A model generated the notes under the pieces. It did not search any database. It was not told the origin of the DNA and saw only the letters and a program-made list of their open reading frames with translations. The position numbers and the translations under genes were made by a program. This document shows, piece after piece, positions 43,594 to 52,152 of a stretch of DNA of 64,000 nucleotides (its first letter is position 1; every line of letters starts with the position of its first letter). Origin of the DNA: Maridesulfovibrio sp. (GTDB taxonomy: Bacteria; Desulfobacterota; Desulfovibrionia; Desulfovibrionales; Desulfovibrionaceae); NCBI RefSeq assembly GCF_963666665.1, contig NZ_OY762999.1:3043501-3107500 (forward strand), given 5' to 3'.

Positions 43594-43677
43594 ATGAGCT
43601 TTTTCTGGTTTTTCTTCGGTCTCGCAATGACTATTGCCGCTATTGCCTTCATCAAGGCTGGCAGCCAGGAGGACTAG
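43594..43677 (+). CDS. 27-residue single-span membrane protein
   Basis: A tiny gene: ATG 43594, TAG 43675-43677. GGAGGAG (43580-43586) lies 7 bases upstream, an ideal ribosome site. The peptide is MSFFWFFFGLAMTIAAIAF followed by IKAGSQED: one aromatic-rich transmembrane helix and a short charged tail. A terminator follows within 40 bases. Its clean signals argue for a real small protein, perhaps a subunit or stabiliser of a membrane complex. Confidence 0.6.
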   Translation: MSFFWFFFGLAMTIAAIAFIKAGSQED

Positions 43678-43714
43678 TCACTGCGACTAACGGGTGAGCC
43701 CGTTACCAATTTTT

Positions 43715-43742
43715 AAAGCCCGCTTTATGCGGGCTTTTTTTA
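43715..43742 (+). terminator. Terminator after the 27-residue gene
   Basis: AAAGCCCGC (43715-43723) pairs with GCGGGCTTT (43729-43737), followed by T's. Confidence 0.88.
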
Positions 43743-43801
43743 TGTCCTGCTTTCAGGTAAATATTCATATAGTACAAACACCAACTATCATCGGACGAAT
43801 C

Positions 43802-45271
43802 GTGAGCAGACAGGAAATCCTCGAACAACTTAAGAAAAACAGCGGTGCATGGCGGATCATTCCCAGTTTCATAAAAAATGATCAAGGCGAACCTGAATTT
43901 GAGATGCTGCTGGCAAACTCGGAAATGCAGGACCCCGGCACTGCTTCCCTTAATTTCAGGGAAACACGCTGCGGAGGATTTGAGTATGCATCAAGGGCCT
44001 TTCTGCACGCCCACCTTAAGCCGGGAGACCTGTTTATTGATGTCGGAGCCCATTTCGGACTCTACACCCTGACCGCTGCCAAGAAATTCCCGGACCGGAT
44101 ACATGTTTTGGCCATTGAACCGCACCCGGACAACCTGAAGCGTCTGGCTATCTGGTGTGAATTTAATGAATGTGTGCAGAATGTTAAAATTGCCCAGTGC
44201 GCAGCATCTTCTCAGAGCGGACAGAGCGAACTGATCCAAAATTCATCCATGGGGCACAGCCTTATTCCACAGCCCGGCAACCGCAGTCAGGGAAAAACGA
44301 TTACTGTCCGGCTGGAAACTATAGATAATATTGTCCGCCAAGCCGGATTCATGGATTCCAACGAACGTATTTTCCTGAAAATAGACACCGAAGGACATGA
44401 GCTGGCAACCCTGATGGGCGGACTTGAGCTCTTAAAAACAGGCCGGGTAGCGGCAATAATCTGGGAAAAAGGTCACTTCCACAACTCGGAAAAAGGCCTC
44501 AAGGAATTTACTGCCATTATGAGTTTGCTGCGAGACATGGGTTATGAATCATACCGCTTCCCCCATGAAGATATGGGTGGGCCGCTGGTCCCCTACTCCC
44601 CCAGCCATGAACTCTGCAATGTAATCAGCATCGACAACTCACTGACTCCACTGCCTGTTTATGAGCAACCCTGGACTGCGCATGCGATCATGTCCGCCAG
44701 TATGCGCCCCCCGGTTTCTGAAAATTTCATGATCGGCTTCACCGAACAGCTTATCAAGGAAAAGAAAACCGACTGCGGCCGCTGGTCCCGCTGGGAGATG
44801 CTCGGATCAGAACCGGACTTGCGGGCAGGTATGGCAGGCCAGCTGGTTCCCGAAAATTCATCAGTACTTGACGCCGGAGCCGGCATGATGCTCCTGCGGG
44901 ATTATATACCAGAGAGCTGCACCTATACTCCTCTGGATATTGTGGCCCGCAACCGCAATACAATTGTTGCCGACCTCAACCAGCACCATTTCCCCGAACA
45001 AAACTTTGATGTCATCTGCGCCCTGTATCTGTTTGAGTTCATCCACGAACCACAGCTATTCTTAGACTGGTCCTTCAAACACGCAGATAAGCTCATCTTC
45101 ACCTACCACCCATTTTTTCCGGGCAGGGAGACCAGCAAGCGCAGGGGAGCTGGTTTCTTTAATGACTTCAATATCAATGAATTAAAACTAATGGTTGAAA
45201 AAGCAGGCTGGAAGAAAATCCATATCAGCGACATCACTTTCGGTCAGGTTTGCTTTGAATGCTTAAAATAA
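43802..45271 (+). CDS. FkbM methyltransferase fused to a second methyltransferase domain
   Basis: A 489-residue protein. Residues about 75-260 are an FkbM-type methyltransferase (LFIDVGAHFGLYTL motif I, AIEPHPDN, FLKIDTEGHE). Residues about 330-489 are a second, class I-like domain (SVLDAGAGMMLLRDY, DVICALYLFEFI). The GTG at 43802 is used because the frame upstream runs through the preceding terminator. FkbM proteins O-methylate sugars or other metabolites; the second domain may act on the same product. Ten bases before xth. Confidence 0.78.
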   Translation: MSRQEILEQLKKNSGAWRIIPSFIKNDQGEPEFEMLLANSEMQDPGTASLNFRETRCGGFEYASRAFLHAHLKPGDLFIDVGAHFGLYTLTAAKKFPDRIHVLAIEPHPDNLKRLAIWCEFNECVQNVKIAQCAASSQSGQSELIQNSSMGHSLIPQPGNRSQGKTITVRLETIDNIVRQAGFMDSNERIFLKIDTEGHELATLMGGLELLKTGRVAAIIWEKGHFHNSEKGLKEFTAIMSLLRDMGYESYRFPHEDMGGPLVPYSPSHELCNVISIDNSLTPLPVYEQPWTAHAIMSASMRPPVSENFMIGFTEQLIKEKKTDCGRWSRWEMLGSEPDLRAGMAGQLVPENSSVLDAGAGMMLLRDYIPESCTYTPLDIVARNRNTIVADLNQHHFPEQNFDVICALYLFEFIHEPQLFLDWSFKHADKLIFTYHPFFPGRETSKRRGAGFFNDFNINELKLMVEKAGWKKIHISDITFGQVCFECLK

Positions 45272-45281
45272 GGATAGACAT

Positions 45282-46049
45282 ATGAAAATTTATTCATGGA
45301 ACGTTAATGGATACCGTGCTGTAATTAAAAAGAATTTTAGCGAATGGTTTGAACAGAGCAATGCCGATGTAGTCATGGTTCAGGAAACCAAAGCCCACCC
45401 GGATCAAATCCCGGATAAAGACCGTGAAGTTGAAGGATATGAATCATTCTGGAACTGGTCCAAAGTAAAGAAAGGATATTCCGGTACAGCCTGCTTCACC
45501 CGACAGCCGGTACTTTCCCACTCTTTCGGTCTTACGGATGAAAAATACCAAGGCGAAGGCCGGGTTGTCCTTATGGAGTATGAACAGTTCTACCTTTTCA
45601 ATATATACTACCCCAACGGACAGATGAGTGAGGAGCGCCTTGAATACAAAATGGGATTTTATGACAGCTTCCTCGAGTATGCTGAAGAACTGCGCAAGAA
45701 AAAGCCAATTGTAGTCGGTGGAGATTTTAACACTGCGCACAAGGAAATCGACCTGAAAAACCCCAAGGCAAACTCGGAAAGATCTGGCTTCCTGCCCATT
45801 GAACGGGCATGGATCGATAAGTTCATCGAGCATGGGTATGTGGACACCTTCCGTATGTTTGATGACAGCCCCGGTAAATATTCATGGTGGAGCTACCGTT
45901 TTAATGCCCGCAAGAATAACGCCGGGTGGCGCATTGATTATTTCTTTGTATCTGAAGAGCTGAAGGACAATGTAAAGGATGCGTGGATCGAATCGGATGT
46001 CATGGGATCCGATCACTGCCCCATCGGCATAGAACTTGTTTTCCCTTAA
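45282..46049 (+). CDS. xth: Exodeoxyribonuclease III
   Basis: A 255-residue AP endonuclease/3'-5' exonuclease of the ExoIII family, which cuts DNA at abasic sites in base-excision repair. Catalytic landmarks: WNVNGYRA (Asn7/8 region), QETKAH (metal Glu near 35), GGDFNTAHKEIDL (Asp/Asn near 147) and the C-terminal GSDHCPI (Asp-His pair). Full length. Confidence 0.95.
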   Translation: MKIYSWNVNGYRAVIKKNFSEWFEQSNADVVMVQETKAHPDQIPDKDREVEGYESFWNWSKVKKGYSGTACFTRQPVLSHSFGLTDEKYQGEGRVVLMEYEQFYLFNIYYPNGQMSEERLEYKMGFYDSFLEYAEELRKKKPIVVGGDFNTAHKEIDLKNPKANSERSGFLPIERAWIDKFIEHGYVDTFRMFDDSPGKYSWWSYRFNARKNNAGWRIDYFFVSEELKDNVKDAWIESDVMGSDHCPIGIELVFP

Positions 46050-46064
46050 TTAACAAAGTCAATA

Positions 46065-46095
46065 TGGGGCCTCGCATGGCCCCAATTATATATTA
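46065..46095 (+). terminator. Terminator after xth
   Basis: TGGGGCC (46065-46071) pairs with GGCCCCA (46078-46084); the A/T tail is mixed, so strength is moderate. Confidence 0.6.
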
Positions 46096-46268
46096 TTAAG
46101 AATAGATATTTTTGTGTCACCCTTTGCATTAAGCGTAGCTTCCTTTTTTAAAATATTGTATTGTTGAAACAATTGGGGTTGGACACTGTGAGTGGGCATG
46201 TACACTTGCAGCGTAATACAACTGCTAAATGCTCAACTATTCATTGTTCTGGAAGGATGGAGGTTTAT

Positions 46269-48422
46269 ATGTTTAAAAACATGCGGATAGGTGCCAAAAT
46301 TGCGCTCAGTATCAGCGCGTTGATGATAATCATCTTTGTTGCTTTCACCAGTCTTATTGTCAGCAAAGCCAGAGAATCATCCATCCAACAAGCTCAGAAT
46401 CTTGCAGGAGAAATGGCCGGCAGATACGGCAATGAAGTTAAAGGTATTATTGAAAAAGCCCTTGATGCTTCATGGGCCGGCGCTGCGGCCATTCTTAGTA
46501 TGACCGAATATAAGGAAAACATTCACCGTGATATGGTGGATGATTTCATCAAAACTATTACCGAAGTTGATCCCATGTTCTTCGGTACCCAGATCGTTCT
46601 GCAGCCCAATGAACTTGACGGACGTGACGCCGAATTTGTCGGTAACGAAAGATACGGTCCTAATGGTGAGTACGGCCAATACGGCTGGTACGACAGCGGA
46701 ACATGGAAACTTGCCGAAATGCACAAGAACGATCCCAACAACACTCGTGCATGGTATATGATTCCCCGCGACACCAAAAAAGCCGTTCTGACCGAACCAT
46801 ATACAACCACGATTGTACCGGAGATTATGTCTACGGTAAGTGTTCCCATTCTCAAAAACGGTAAATTCATTGGTGTAGTCGGTATCGACTTCGTGCTCGG
46901 ATCATTTGAAAAAATGGTCAAGGACATCCATCCTATGGAAACCGGATACGCTTTCATTACCTCTAACAAAGGTTACTGCGTAGCCAGCGCGGACAAAGAA
47001 ATTGTCACCAAGAGCATTGCTGAAGCTTTCCCGGAAGCAGACCGCAATGACATCCTGAATGCTATTGAAAACGGAAAGACTTATCACAAAACATTGGTAT
47101 CTCCCAAAGACGGGAAAGAATATTACTATGTTTTTGAACCTGTTGTAATCAGCGGAACAACCACTCCATGGTCCATCGGACTGGCTATCCCCACAGATAA
47201 AATCTACGCTGAAGCCAACAGCTTTTTCAAACTGATCGTCACCATTTCCGTGCTGGCGATCTTATTGGTCATCGGCGTGGTTCTGCTCATTGCCCGCTCA
47301 ATCTCCAAGCCCATCGGCGTTATGGTTCAAGACGCCCAGAAAATTGCTGAAGGCGACTTCGAAACCAAGATGGACCGCAGTCTTTTCGGCGGCGAACTGC
47401 TGACCCTGCACGACGCTCTGCGCTCCATGGTAGAAAATCTTGTTAAATTCATTTCTACTGCCGAAGAAAAGTCCAAAGAAGCTGAACAGCAGACCGAAGC
47501 CGCCAACCAAGCTCTTGAAGAAGCAAGGTTGGCCAAAGAAGCCGCAGAACGAGCCAAAGCCGAAGGTATGCTGCAGGCTGCAAGGGAACTTGAAGGCATT
47601 GTTGAACAGATAACTTCCGCTTCTGAAGAGCTTTCCTCACAGATTGAAGAGTCTGCACGAGGTTCTGAAACTCAGCGTGAGCGTACCTCTGAATCAGCCA
47701 CAGCCATGGAACAAATGAATGCTTCAGTTCTCGAAGTGGCCCAGAATGCATCTCAGGCAGCCGAAAGTGCCCTTGATGCCAAGAAAAATGCTGAAGACGG
47801 CGGTCGGATTGTTGCCGATGTAGTTTCCTCCATTGACTCCGTCAGCAAGGCCTCCTCGAAGATGGTTAACGGCCTGAATGAACTTGGTAAACAGGCCGAG
47901 GGCATCTCACAGGTCATCACTGTGATCACCGATATCGCCGACCAGACAAACCTTCTGGCGCTGAACGCTGCAATTGAGGCCGCCCGTGCAGGTGAAGCCG
48001 GACGCGGTTTCGCAGTTGTTGCCGATGAAGTCCGCAAGTTGGCGGAAAAAACCATGCAGGCAACACAGGAAGTCGAGCATGCTGTTCATGCCATTCAGGC
48101 TGAAACACGCAGAAATATCGAAGAAATGAATAATGCAGCCAACATGGTTGCCAAGAGCACCGAGTACGCAGGACAGGCCGGAGAAAGCCTCGAAACTATT
48201 GTTGAGAACGTAGACTCAACTGCGGATCAGGTCCGCGCAATTGCGACCGCCAGTGAAGAGCAGTCTGCAGCAAGTGAACAGATCAACCGCGGAACAGAGG
48301 AAGTTAACCGCATTGCCATGGAAACAGCAGAGGCCATGCACCAGTCCATGACCGCAGTATCTGACCTTGCAAGACTGTCTGGAGACCTGCAAAAACTCAT
48401 TGACGACCTGAAAGATGTCTAA
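46269..48422 (+). CDS. Methyl-accepting chemotaxis protein
   Basis: A 717-residue chemoreceptor: transmembrane helix near residues 10-32, dCache-type periplasmic sensor (about 35-310, with GWYDSGTWKLAEMHKND and PILKNGKFIGVVGIDF), second transmembrane helix, HAMP, and cytoplasmic signalling tip with DQTNLLALNAAIEAARAGEAG. It controls the CheA kinase. ATG 46269 follows GGATGGAGG; the upstream frame is not needed. An insertion sequence separates it from its terminator. Confidence 0.95.
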   Translation: MFKNMRIGAKIALSISALMIIIFVAFTSLIVSKARESSIQQAQNLAGEMAGRYGNEVKGIIEKALDASWAGAAAILSMTEYKENIHRDMVDDFIKTITEVDPMFFGTQIVLQPNELDGRDAEFVGNERYGPNGEYGQYGWYDSGTWKLAEMHKNDPNNTRAWYMIPRDTKKAVLTEPYTTTIVPEIMSTVSVPILKNGKFIGVVGIDFVLGSFEKMVKDIHPMETGYAFITSNKGYCVASADKEIVTKSIAEAFPEADRNDILNAIENGKTYHKTLVSPKDGKEYYYVFEPVVISGTTTPWSIGLAIPTDKIYAEANSFFKLIVTISVLAILLVIGVVLLIARSISKPIGVMVQDAQKIAEGDFETKMDRSLFGGELLTLHDALRSMVENLVKFISTAEEKSKEAEQQTEAANQALEEARLAKEAAERAKAEGMLQAARELEGIVEQITSASEELSSQIEESARGSETQRERTSESATAMEQMNASVLEVAQNASQAAESALDAKKNAEDGGRIVADVVSSIDSVSKASSKMVNGLNELGKQAEGISQVITVITDIADQTNLLALNAAIEAARAGEAGRGFAVVADEVRKLAEKTMQATQEVEHAVHAIQAETRRNIEEMNNAANMVAKSTEYAGQAGESLETIVENVDSTADQVRAIATASEEQSAASEQINRGTEEVNRIAMETAEAMHQSMTAVSDLARLSGDLQKLIDDLKDV

Positions 48423-48486
48423 AGAATAACTTTATAAGACAAAATAAATGAGCCGTCCTAAAATAGATTGACGGTTAATTGGTTTA

Positions 48487-49293
48487 CTACAGGGCTGTGG
48501 GGGTACCCCCACAGCCCTGTTTATGTATTTGGTTCGGTGTTTTCATTTTCAAACTAAGATGAGGACGTTCAGAATTATATATTTCAATAGACTCTTTTAC
48601 GAGTGAATTTAACTCATCAAAGCTAGTGCATTTAACCACCAAAAATTCTTGTTTTAAAATTCCATTTATACGTTCAGCTAACGCATTTTGGTAACAATCA
48701 TACCCATCTGTCATAGATGGGACCATTTCGGCTTTCTTGAGTTTGTTTTGATAAATGGACGATGCGTACTGCAATCCACGATCTGAATGGTGGATTGTTT
48801 TGTTTCGCGTTTTTCGGTTTTTGATAGCCATATCTAAAGCTTTAGTGGTCCCTTCGGCACTAAGATCAGAACTCAAATTGTGACCTACAATTTTTCTGCT
48901 AAAAGAGTCTGTGATTAGTGATAGATAGTATGTTTTATTTAACGTTTTTACGTAAGTTATATCACTAACAAAGACTTCTTCTGAATACTGAGGCTTAAAC
49001 TCCTTCAATAAATTAGGATGTTTTTTGAGCCAATGCTTTGAATTTGTAGTTTTTGTGTAATTTTTTCTTGTTTTTATCAGTAAATGCTCTCTGCGCAATA
49101 ATGCGAAAAAAGCATCCCGCCCAAGCTTGATTCCACGAGCTACAAATTTCTCACGCAATAAAAAATAAAGCTTACGCGTTCCCAGCCGAGGCATTCTGGC
49201 CCGCAGACTCAAAACAAGTTTCTTTACTTCTTGGAACTGTTTTTCCCGTACCTTATGGCGTTTTTCAGCCTGATATATCGATTGCCGACTCAC
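48487..49293 (-). CDS. IS3 transposase OrfB
   Basis: A 268-residue DDE transposase catalytic subunit: SDITYVKT (first Asp), HSDRGLQYAS (second Asp), NALAERINGILKQEF (Glu), with the IS3-type RPHLSLKMKTPNQIH tail. GTG 49293 is the local start; the same frame stays open upstream with SACCRQLGV, so it is normally made as an OrfAB fusion by -1 frameshifting from orfA. Confidence 0.92.
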   Translation of the reverse strand: MSRQSIYQAEKRHKVREKQFQEVKKLVLSLRARMPRLGTRKLYFLLREKFVARGIKLGRDAFFALLRREHLLIKTRKNYTKTTNSKHWLKKHPNLLKEFKPQYSEEVFVSDITYVKTLNKTYYLSLITDSFSRKIVGHNLSSDLSAEGTTKALDMAIKNRKTRNKTIHHSDRGLQYASSIYQNKLKKAEMVPSMTDGYDCYQNALAERINGILKQEFLVVKCTSFDELNSLVKESIEIYNSERPHLSLKMKTPNQIHKQGCGGTPTAL

Positions 49294-49322
49294 CCCGAGC
49301 TGTCTACAGCAAGCAGATAAAC

Positions 49323-49721
49323 TTATTTGCTTTGTTTCCTGAAGACCTCGTGCAGCTCGGGGGTAAGTTTTTTTCTTATGGAAGTACCCAGTTCTCTGTC
49401 AGAAATATCAATCATTTCGTTGAGAAGCATAGTTTTGATCTTCTCTTCCTGAAGCTCTTTTTCAAGACGCTTAATCTTTTGTGCTGGAGTCTCTTTGGAT
49501 TTTGGCATTCTTTTCTGATGTACCATTGGCTTGCTCCAGTCAAGGCTGCCATGTTTACGAAGCCACTTTAAAACAGTGCTGCGACCTTGGATTCCATAGG
49601 CCCTTTGGGCCTGCTTGTAGGTCATTTCACCCTTTTCAACTAATGCCACAACGGACAATTTAAAGCCCATTGTGTAGTCCCGCTGAGTACGCTTTACTCT
49701 TTGAGTTTCTTCCTTTTTCAT
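49323..49721 (-). CDS. IS3 transposase OrfA
   Basis: A 132-residue helix-turn-helix protein (FKLSVVALVEKGEMTYKQAQ, then RSTVLKWLRKHG) that binds IS ends, followed by a leucine-zipper-like segment (KIKRLEKELQEEKIKTMLLN). Its stop is just inside the region where the -1 frame continues into orfB; no A6G slippery heptamer is seen. Confidence 0.9.
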   Translation of the reverse strand: MKKEETQRVKRTQRDYTMGFKLSVVALVEKGEMTYKQAQRAYGIQGRSTVLKWLRKHGSLDWSKPMVHQKRMPKSKETPAQKIKRLEKELQEEKIKTMLLNEMIDISDRELGTSIRKKLTPELHEVFRKQSK

Positions 49722-49774
49722 AAAATAGGTCCTTTGGGTGTAAACCTATTTCAGGACGGGACAAAATAACAATT

Positions 49775-49806
49775 AAAAAGGCCTCTTCAATCGAAGAGGC
49801 CTTTTT
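49775..49806 (+). terminator. Displaced terminator of the chemoreceptor gene
   Basis: AAAAAGGCCTCTTC (49775-49788) pairs perfectly with GAAGAGGCCTTTTT (49793-49806). It lies 12 bases beyond the IS right end and 1.35 kb from the receptor stop, so the IS landed between gene and terminator. Confidence 0.85.
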
Positions 49807-49933
49807 AATCTGCTCTTTCTACGCATGATTATATTTTTACAATAAAAAACTTACACTCAAAACTAAATGATGATAAAAATATTACCGGATTAATAATTTT
49901 ACATTTCTCAAACCACCAAATTGCGGAGGAAGG

Positions 49934-50332
49934 ATGAAAAAAATTATTTTTACACTGCTTCTTGTTCTCGCTCCTGCTGTTTGTTTTGCAGGTCCGATGG
50001 AAGATTTTGTCGAAGAATGCACAAAAGCAACACAAAATGAAGCTGCATGCTTGAAAATTTACGCCGACGCTATGAGCAGCCACATCTTTGACGGGGCGAA
50101 TTTTTCAGCAGGGCAAAGAGTTAAATGCGGTGCAGGACTTGAACTGCGTGTTGCCGCCCATGCTTGCGAGTTCCTGCCTATCGGCGGCGGACCCTGCGTA
50201 GAAGCAGCAAAGCGGTCTTGTGCTAAGGCATGTGGTGCATGTCCGGCTATTGCCGAAAGATTTTGCAAGTCAGATCTTCCCCTTACGGACATGATCAAAC
50301 AGATCAAAGACGGAAGATATGCATGTAACTAA
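49934..50332 (+). CDS. Small exported cysteine-rich protein
   Basis: A 132-residue protein with signal peptide 1-19 (CFAG). The mature part holds ten cysteines, including CVEAAKRSCAKACGACPAIAERFC, likely disulfides or a metal site in the periplasm. GGAGGA precedes the ATG by 7 bases, and it has its own terminator. No family recognised. Confidence 0.72.
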   Translation: MKKIIFTLLLVLAPAVCFAGPMEDFVEECTKATQNEAACLKIYADAMSSHIFDGANFSAGQRVKCGAGLELRVAAHACEFLPIGGGPCVEAAKRSCAKACGACPAIAERFCKSDLPLTDMIKQIKDGRYACN

Positions 50333-50370
50333 CTGCAACAACTAGCACTATTAGCAATGCTTACAACTTA

Positions 50371-50406
50371 AAAACTGGCGGAGAATATTTCTCGCCAGTT
50401 TTTTTA
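50371..50406 (+). terminator. Terminator of the cysteine-rich gene
   Basis: AACTGGCG (50373-50380) pairs with CGCCAGTT (50393-50400), followed by TTTTT. Confidence 0.85.
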
Positions 50407-50488
50407 TTTAAAACCCATTTTTTTCTTGATATTGATTTTCAAGTTCATTAAGACTGTTTTCAGACACACTGCAAACAGGAGAAATACC

Positions 50489-50632
50489 ATGACCCAAACA
50501 GCCAGCATTTCTTCACTGGACAAAAAAAAATTTCTTAAAAAAGCATTTAAAGGATTTTGCGGACCTAACGAAAAAAGGGTGAAGGAAACGGGGAATCCTC
50601 CTTTTCCATCTCCTGACAACGGCAAAGATTGA
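50489..50632 (+). CDS. 47-residue basic protein
   Basis: A small basic protein (MTQTASISSLDKKKFLKKAF...) with AGGAG 9 bases before the ATG at 50489; the frame extends upstream to 50426 but without a ribosome site. It seems to form a unit with the 58-residue gene that follows. Function unknown. Confidence 0.42.
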   Translation: MTQTASISSLDKKKFLKKAFKGFCGPNEKRVKETGNPPFPSPDNGKD

Positions 50633-50708
50633 TCTGACCCGGCACAAGCCATGCGAAGCTCGGGTATTCAACAAATTTCCTGAAAGCGAATAAAAAGCGG
50701 AGTATGAA

Positions 50709-50885
50709 ATGGCAGATGTTATAAAAGAAGCAGCTCGTATGAGACGGCAATACGGTTGGAAAACATACCTTATAAAATTTAAAGATTACTATTCCTATAC
50801 CTTTGACCCCAGCCTTTTTCCTGATTTCGAATTGCTTGGTGAAGTAGGAGCCGATGGAGCGATCATCCCCTCCTCCAAGGCATAG
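50709..50885 (+). CDS. 58-residue hypothetical protein
   Basis: A short gene, MADVIKEAARMRRQYGWKTY..., ending at TAG 50883-50885, with GCGGAG 7 bases before its ATG. A strong hairpin terminator follows at 50943. Function unknown; paired with the 47-residue gene upstream. Confidence 0.42.
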   Translation: MADVIKEAARMRRQYGWKTYLIKFKDYYSYTFDPSLFPDFELLGEVGADGAIIPSSKA

Positions 50886-50942
50886 ACAACCATGCTTACT
50901 CTCCCAAGGTTGTGACACCCTTGCTCTAAGCTTACTTCACCC

Positions 50943-50992
50943 TCCCGGCTTCGTACTTCTCCCCGTTGACGAAGCCGGGACTATCTTTTTTG
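50943..50992 (+). terminator. Terminator after the small-gene pair
   Basis: TCCCGGCTTCGT (50943-50954) pairs perfectly with ACGAAGCCGGGA (50969-50980), followed by CTATCTTTTTT. Confidence 0.88.
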
Positions 50993-50996
50993 CAGT

Positions 50997-51167
50997 TTAA
51001 TCTTCTGCGCACGCCTCAGCCAGCGTATCCCCTATCCTTTCAAAAACTTCCATCAAATCATCAGGTATCGCATTCCCTCCGCTGAGAAGTTCCTGCACTT
51101 CATCAAGCGTAAGTCCTGCAGAATCGGCAATGGCCTGTATTTTTTCTGATAGTTCAGTTGTACTCAT
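50997..51167 (-). CDS. 56-residue hypothetical protein
   Basis: A small acidic protein (MSTTELSEKIQAIADSAGLT...), helical throughout. Start at 51167 is preferred over the longer frame because the upstream extension is unlike coding sequence. Convergent with the two small genes at 50489-50885. Confidence 0.5.
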   Translation of the reverse strand: MSTTELSEKIQAIADSAGLTLDEVQELLSGGNAIPDDLMEVFERIGDTLAEACAED

Positions 51168-51328
51168 GCTACTTATTTTACACTCCCTGCGGGGAGTTTG
51201 CAAAAAGTGATTTTCCGTCAAAACCGAAACTGGACATCACAGGAAGATGGCTCTATGAAAGCTGTTCGCCTGCATCCTGAAAGGAATTACCTGCTCTTGC
51301 AGGCGAAATAACTTTTCCCGGAGCTAAC

Positions 51329-52069
51329 ATGCTGGACAACTTAAGCATTGTACTTTTCGGTACTAAATTCCCCGAAAACGTAGGATCATCGGCCAGAGCC
51401 ATGACCAATATGGGCTGTGAAAACCTGACCCTGGTGCGCCCCGCATCATGGAATATGGAAAAAGCAATGCCTCTGGCAACAGTCAAAGGCCGCGACATTG
51501 TAGAAAAAGCAATTGTTGCCGACAACCTTTCCGAAGCCCTGAAAGGCCAGACCCGCGTTTATGGTACAACAGCCCGCACCGGAGGCTGGCGCAAGGGTGT
51601 AATGACTCCATCCACCGCAGCTCCCTTAATCGTGGAACAGCTCAGGGCCGGAGAAAAAGTTGCTGTGGTCTTCGGACCTGAAGACAGAGGGCTGACCAAC
51701 GATGAAACCCAGCTCTGCTCAAGACTGATCAACATTCCCACCAGCCATGAAAACAGCTCCCTGAACCTTTCTCAGGCTGTACTCATTATATTATACGAAT
51801 GCTTTAAAAACGCTCTGGACAAACCCTTCACCCCGGCAGGCCCTCCTGAAGAACGTCCCACCTCATTTGAAGAACAGGAAATTCTGGCTTCCAATCTGCA
51901 GGAAACCCTACTTGCTATCGACTTCCTGAAAGCTGACAACCCGGATTACTGGATGATGCCGGTAAGACGTTTCATGTCCAAAATCGACATCAAGCGCAAC
52001 GAATTTAACCTGCTCATGGGAATATGCCGCCAGATCAAATGGATAGCCGGACAAGCGGACAAAAAATAA
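51329..52069 (+). CDS. trmJ: TrmJ-like tRNA 2'-O-methyltransferase
   Basis: A 246-residue SPOUT methyltransferase of the TrmH/TrmJ family: NVGSSARAMTNMG (about 18-30), VVFGPEDRGLTNDE (about 112-125), and NSSLNLSQAV (about 142-151) forming the knot. It methylates the ribose of position 32 in tRNA. GGAG lies 8 bases before the ATG. Confidence 0.9.
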   Translation: MLDNLSIVLFGTKFPENVGSSARAMTNMGCENLTLVRPASWNMEKAMPLATVKGRDIVEKAIVADNLSEALKGQTRVYGTTARTGGWRKGVMTPSTAAPLIVEQLRAGEKVAVVFGPEDRGLTNDETQLCSRLINIPTSHENSSLNLSQAVLIILYECFKNALDKPFTPAGPPEERPTSFEEQEILASNLQETLLAIDFLKADNPDYWMMPVRRFMSKIDIKRNEFNLLMGICRQIKWIAGQADKK

Positions 52070-52152
52070 CACGGAAATAAACACTGCCCCTTCTCAATTT
52101 TAATAAAGAACGTTACAGTGAAGAAAAGAATTTAGATCTGCGGAGCTTGCAA

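Larger units (their letters stand above)
48449..49763 (-). mobile_element. IS3-family insertion sequence
   Basis: A 1315-bp element with imperfect terminal repeats: left end TGAGCCGTCCTAAAATAG, right end (reverse) TGTCCCGTCCTGAAATAG. It carries orfA and orfB on the minus strand. AAA on both sides may be the 3-bp target duplication, but the flank is A-rich so this is not certain. Both orfs are intact, suggesting recent insertion. Confidence 0.9.
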
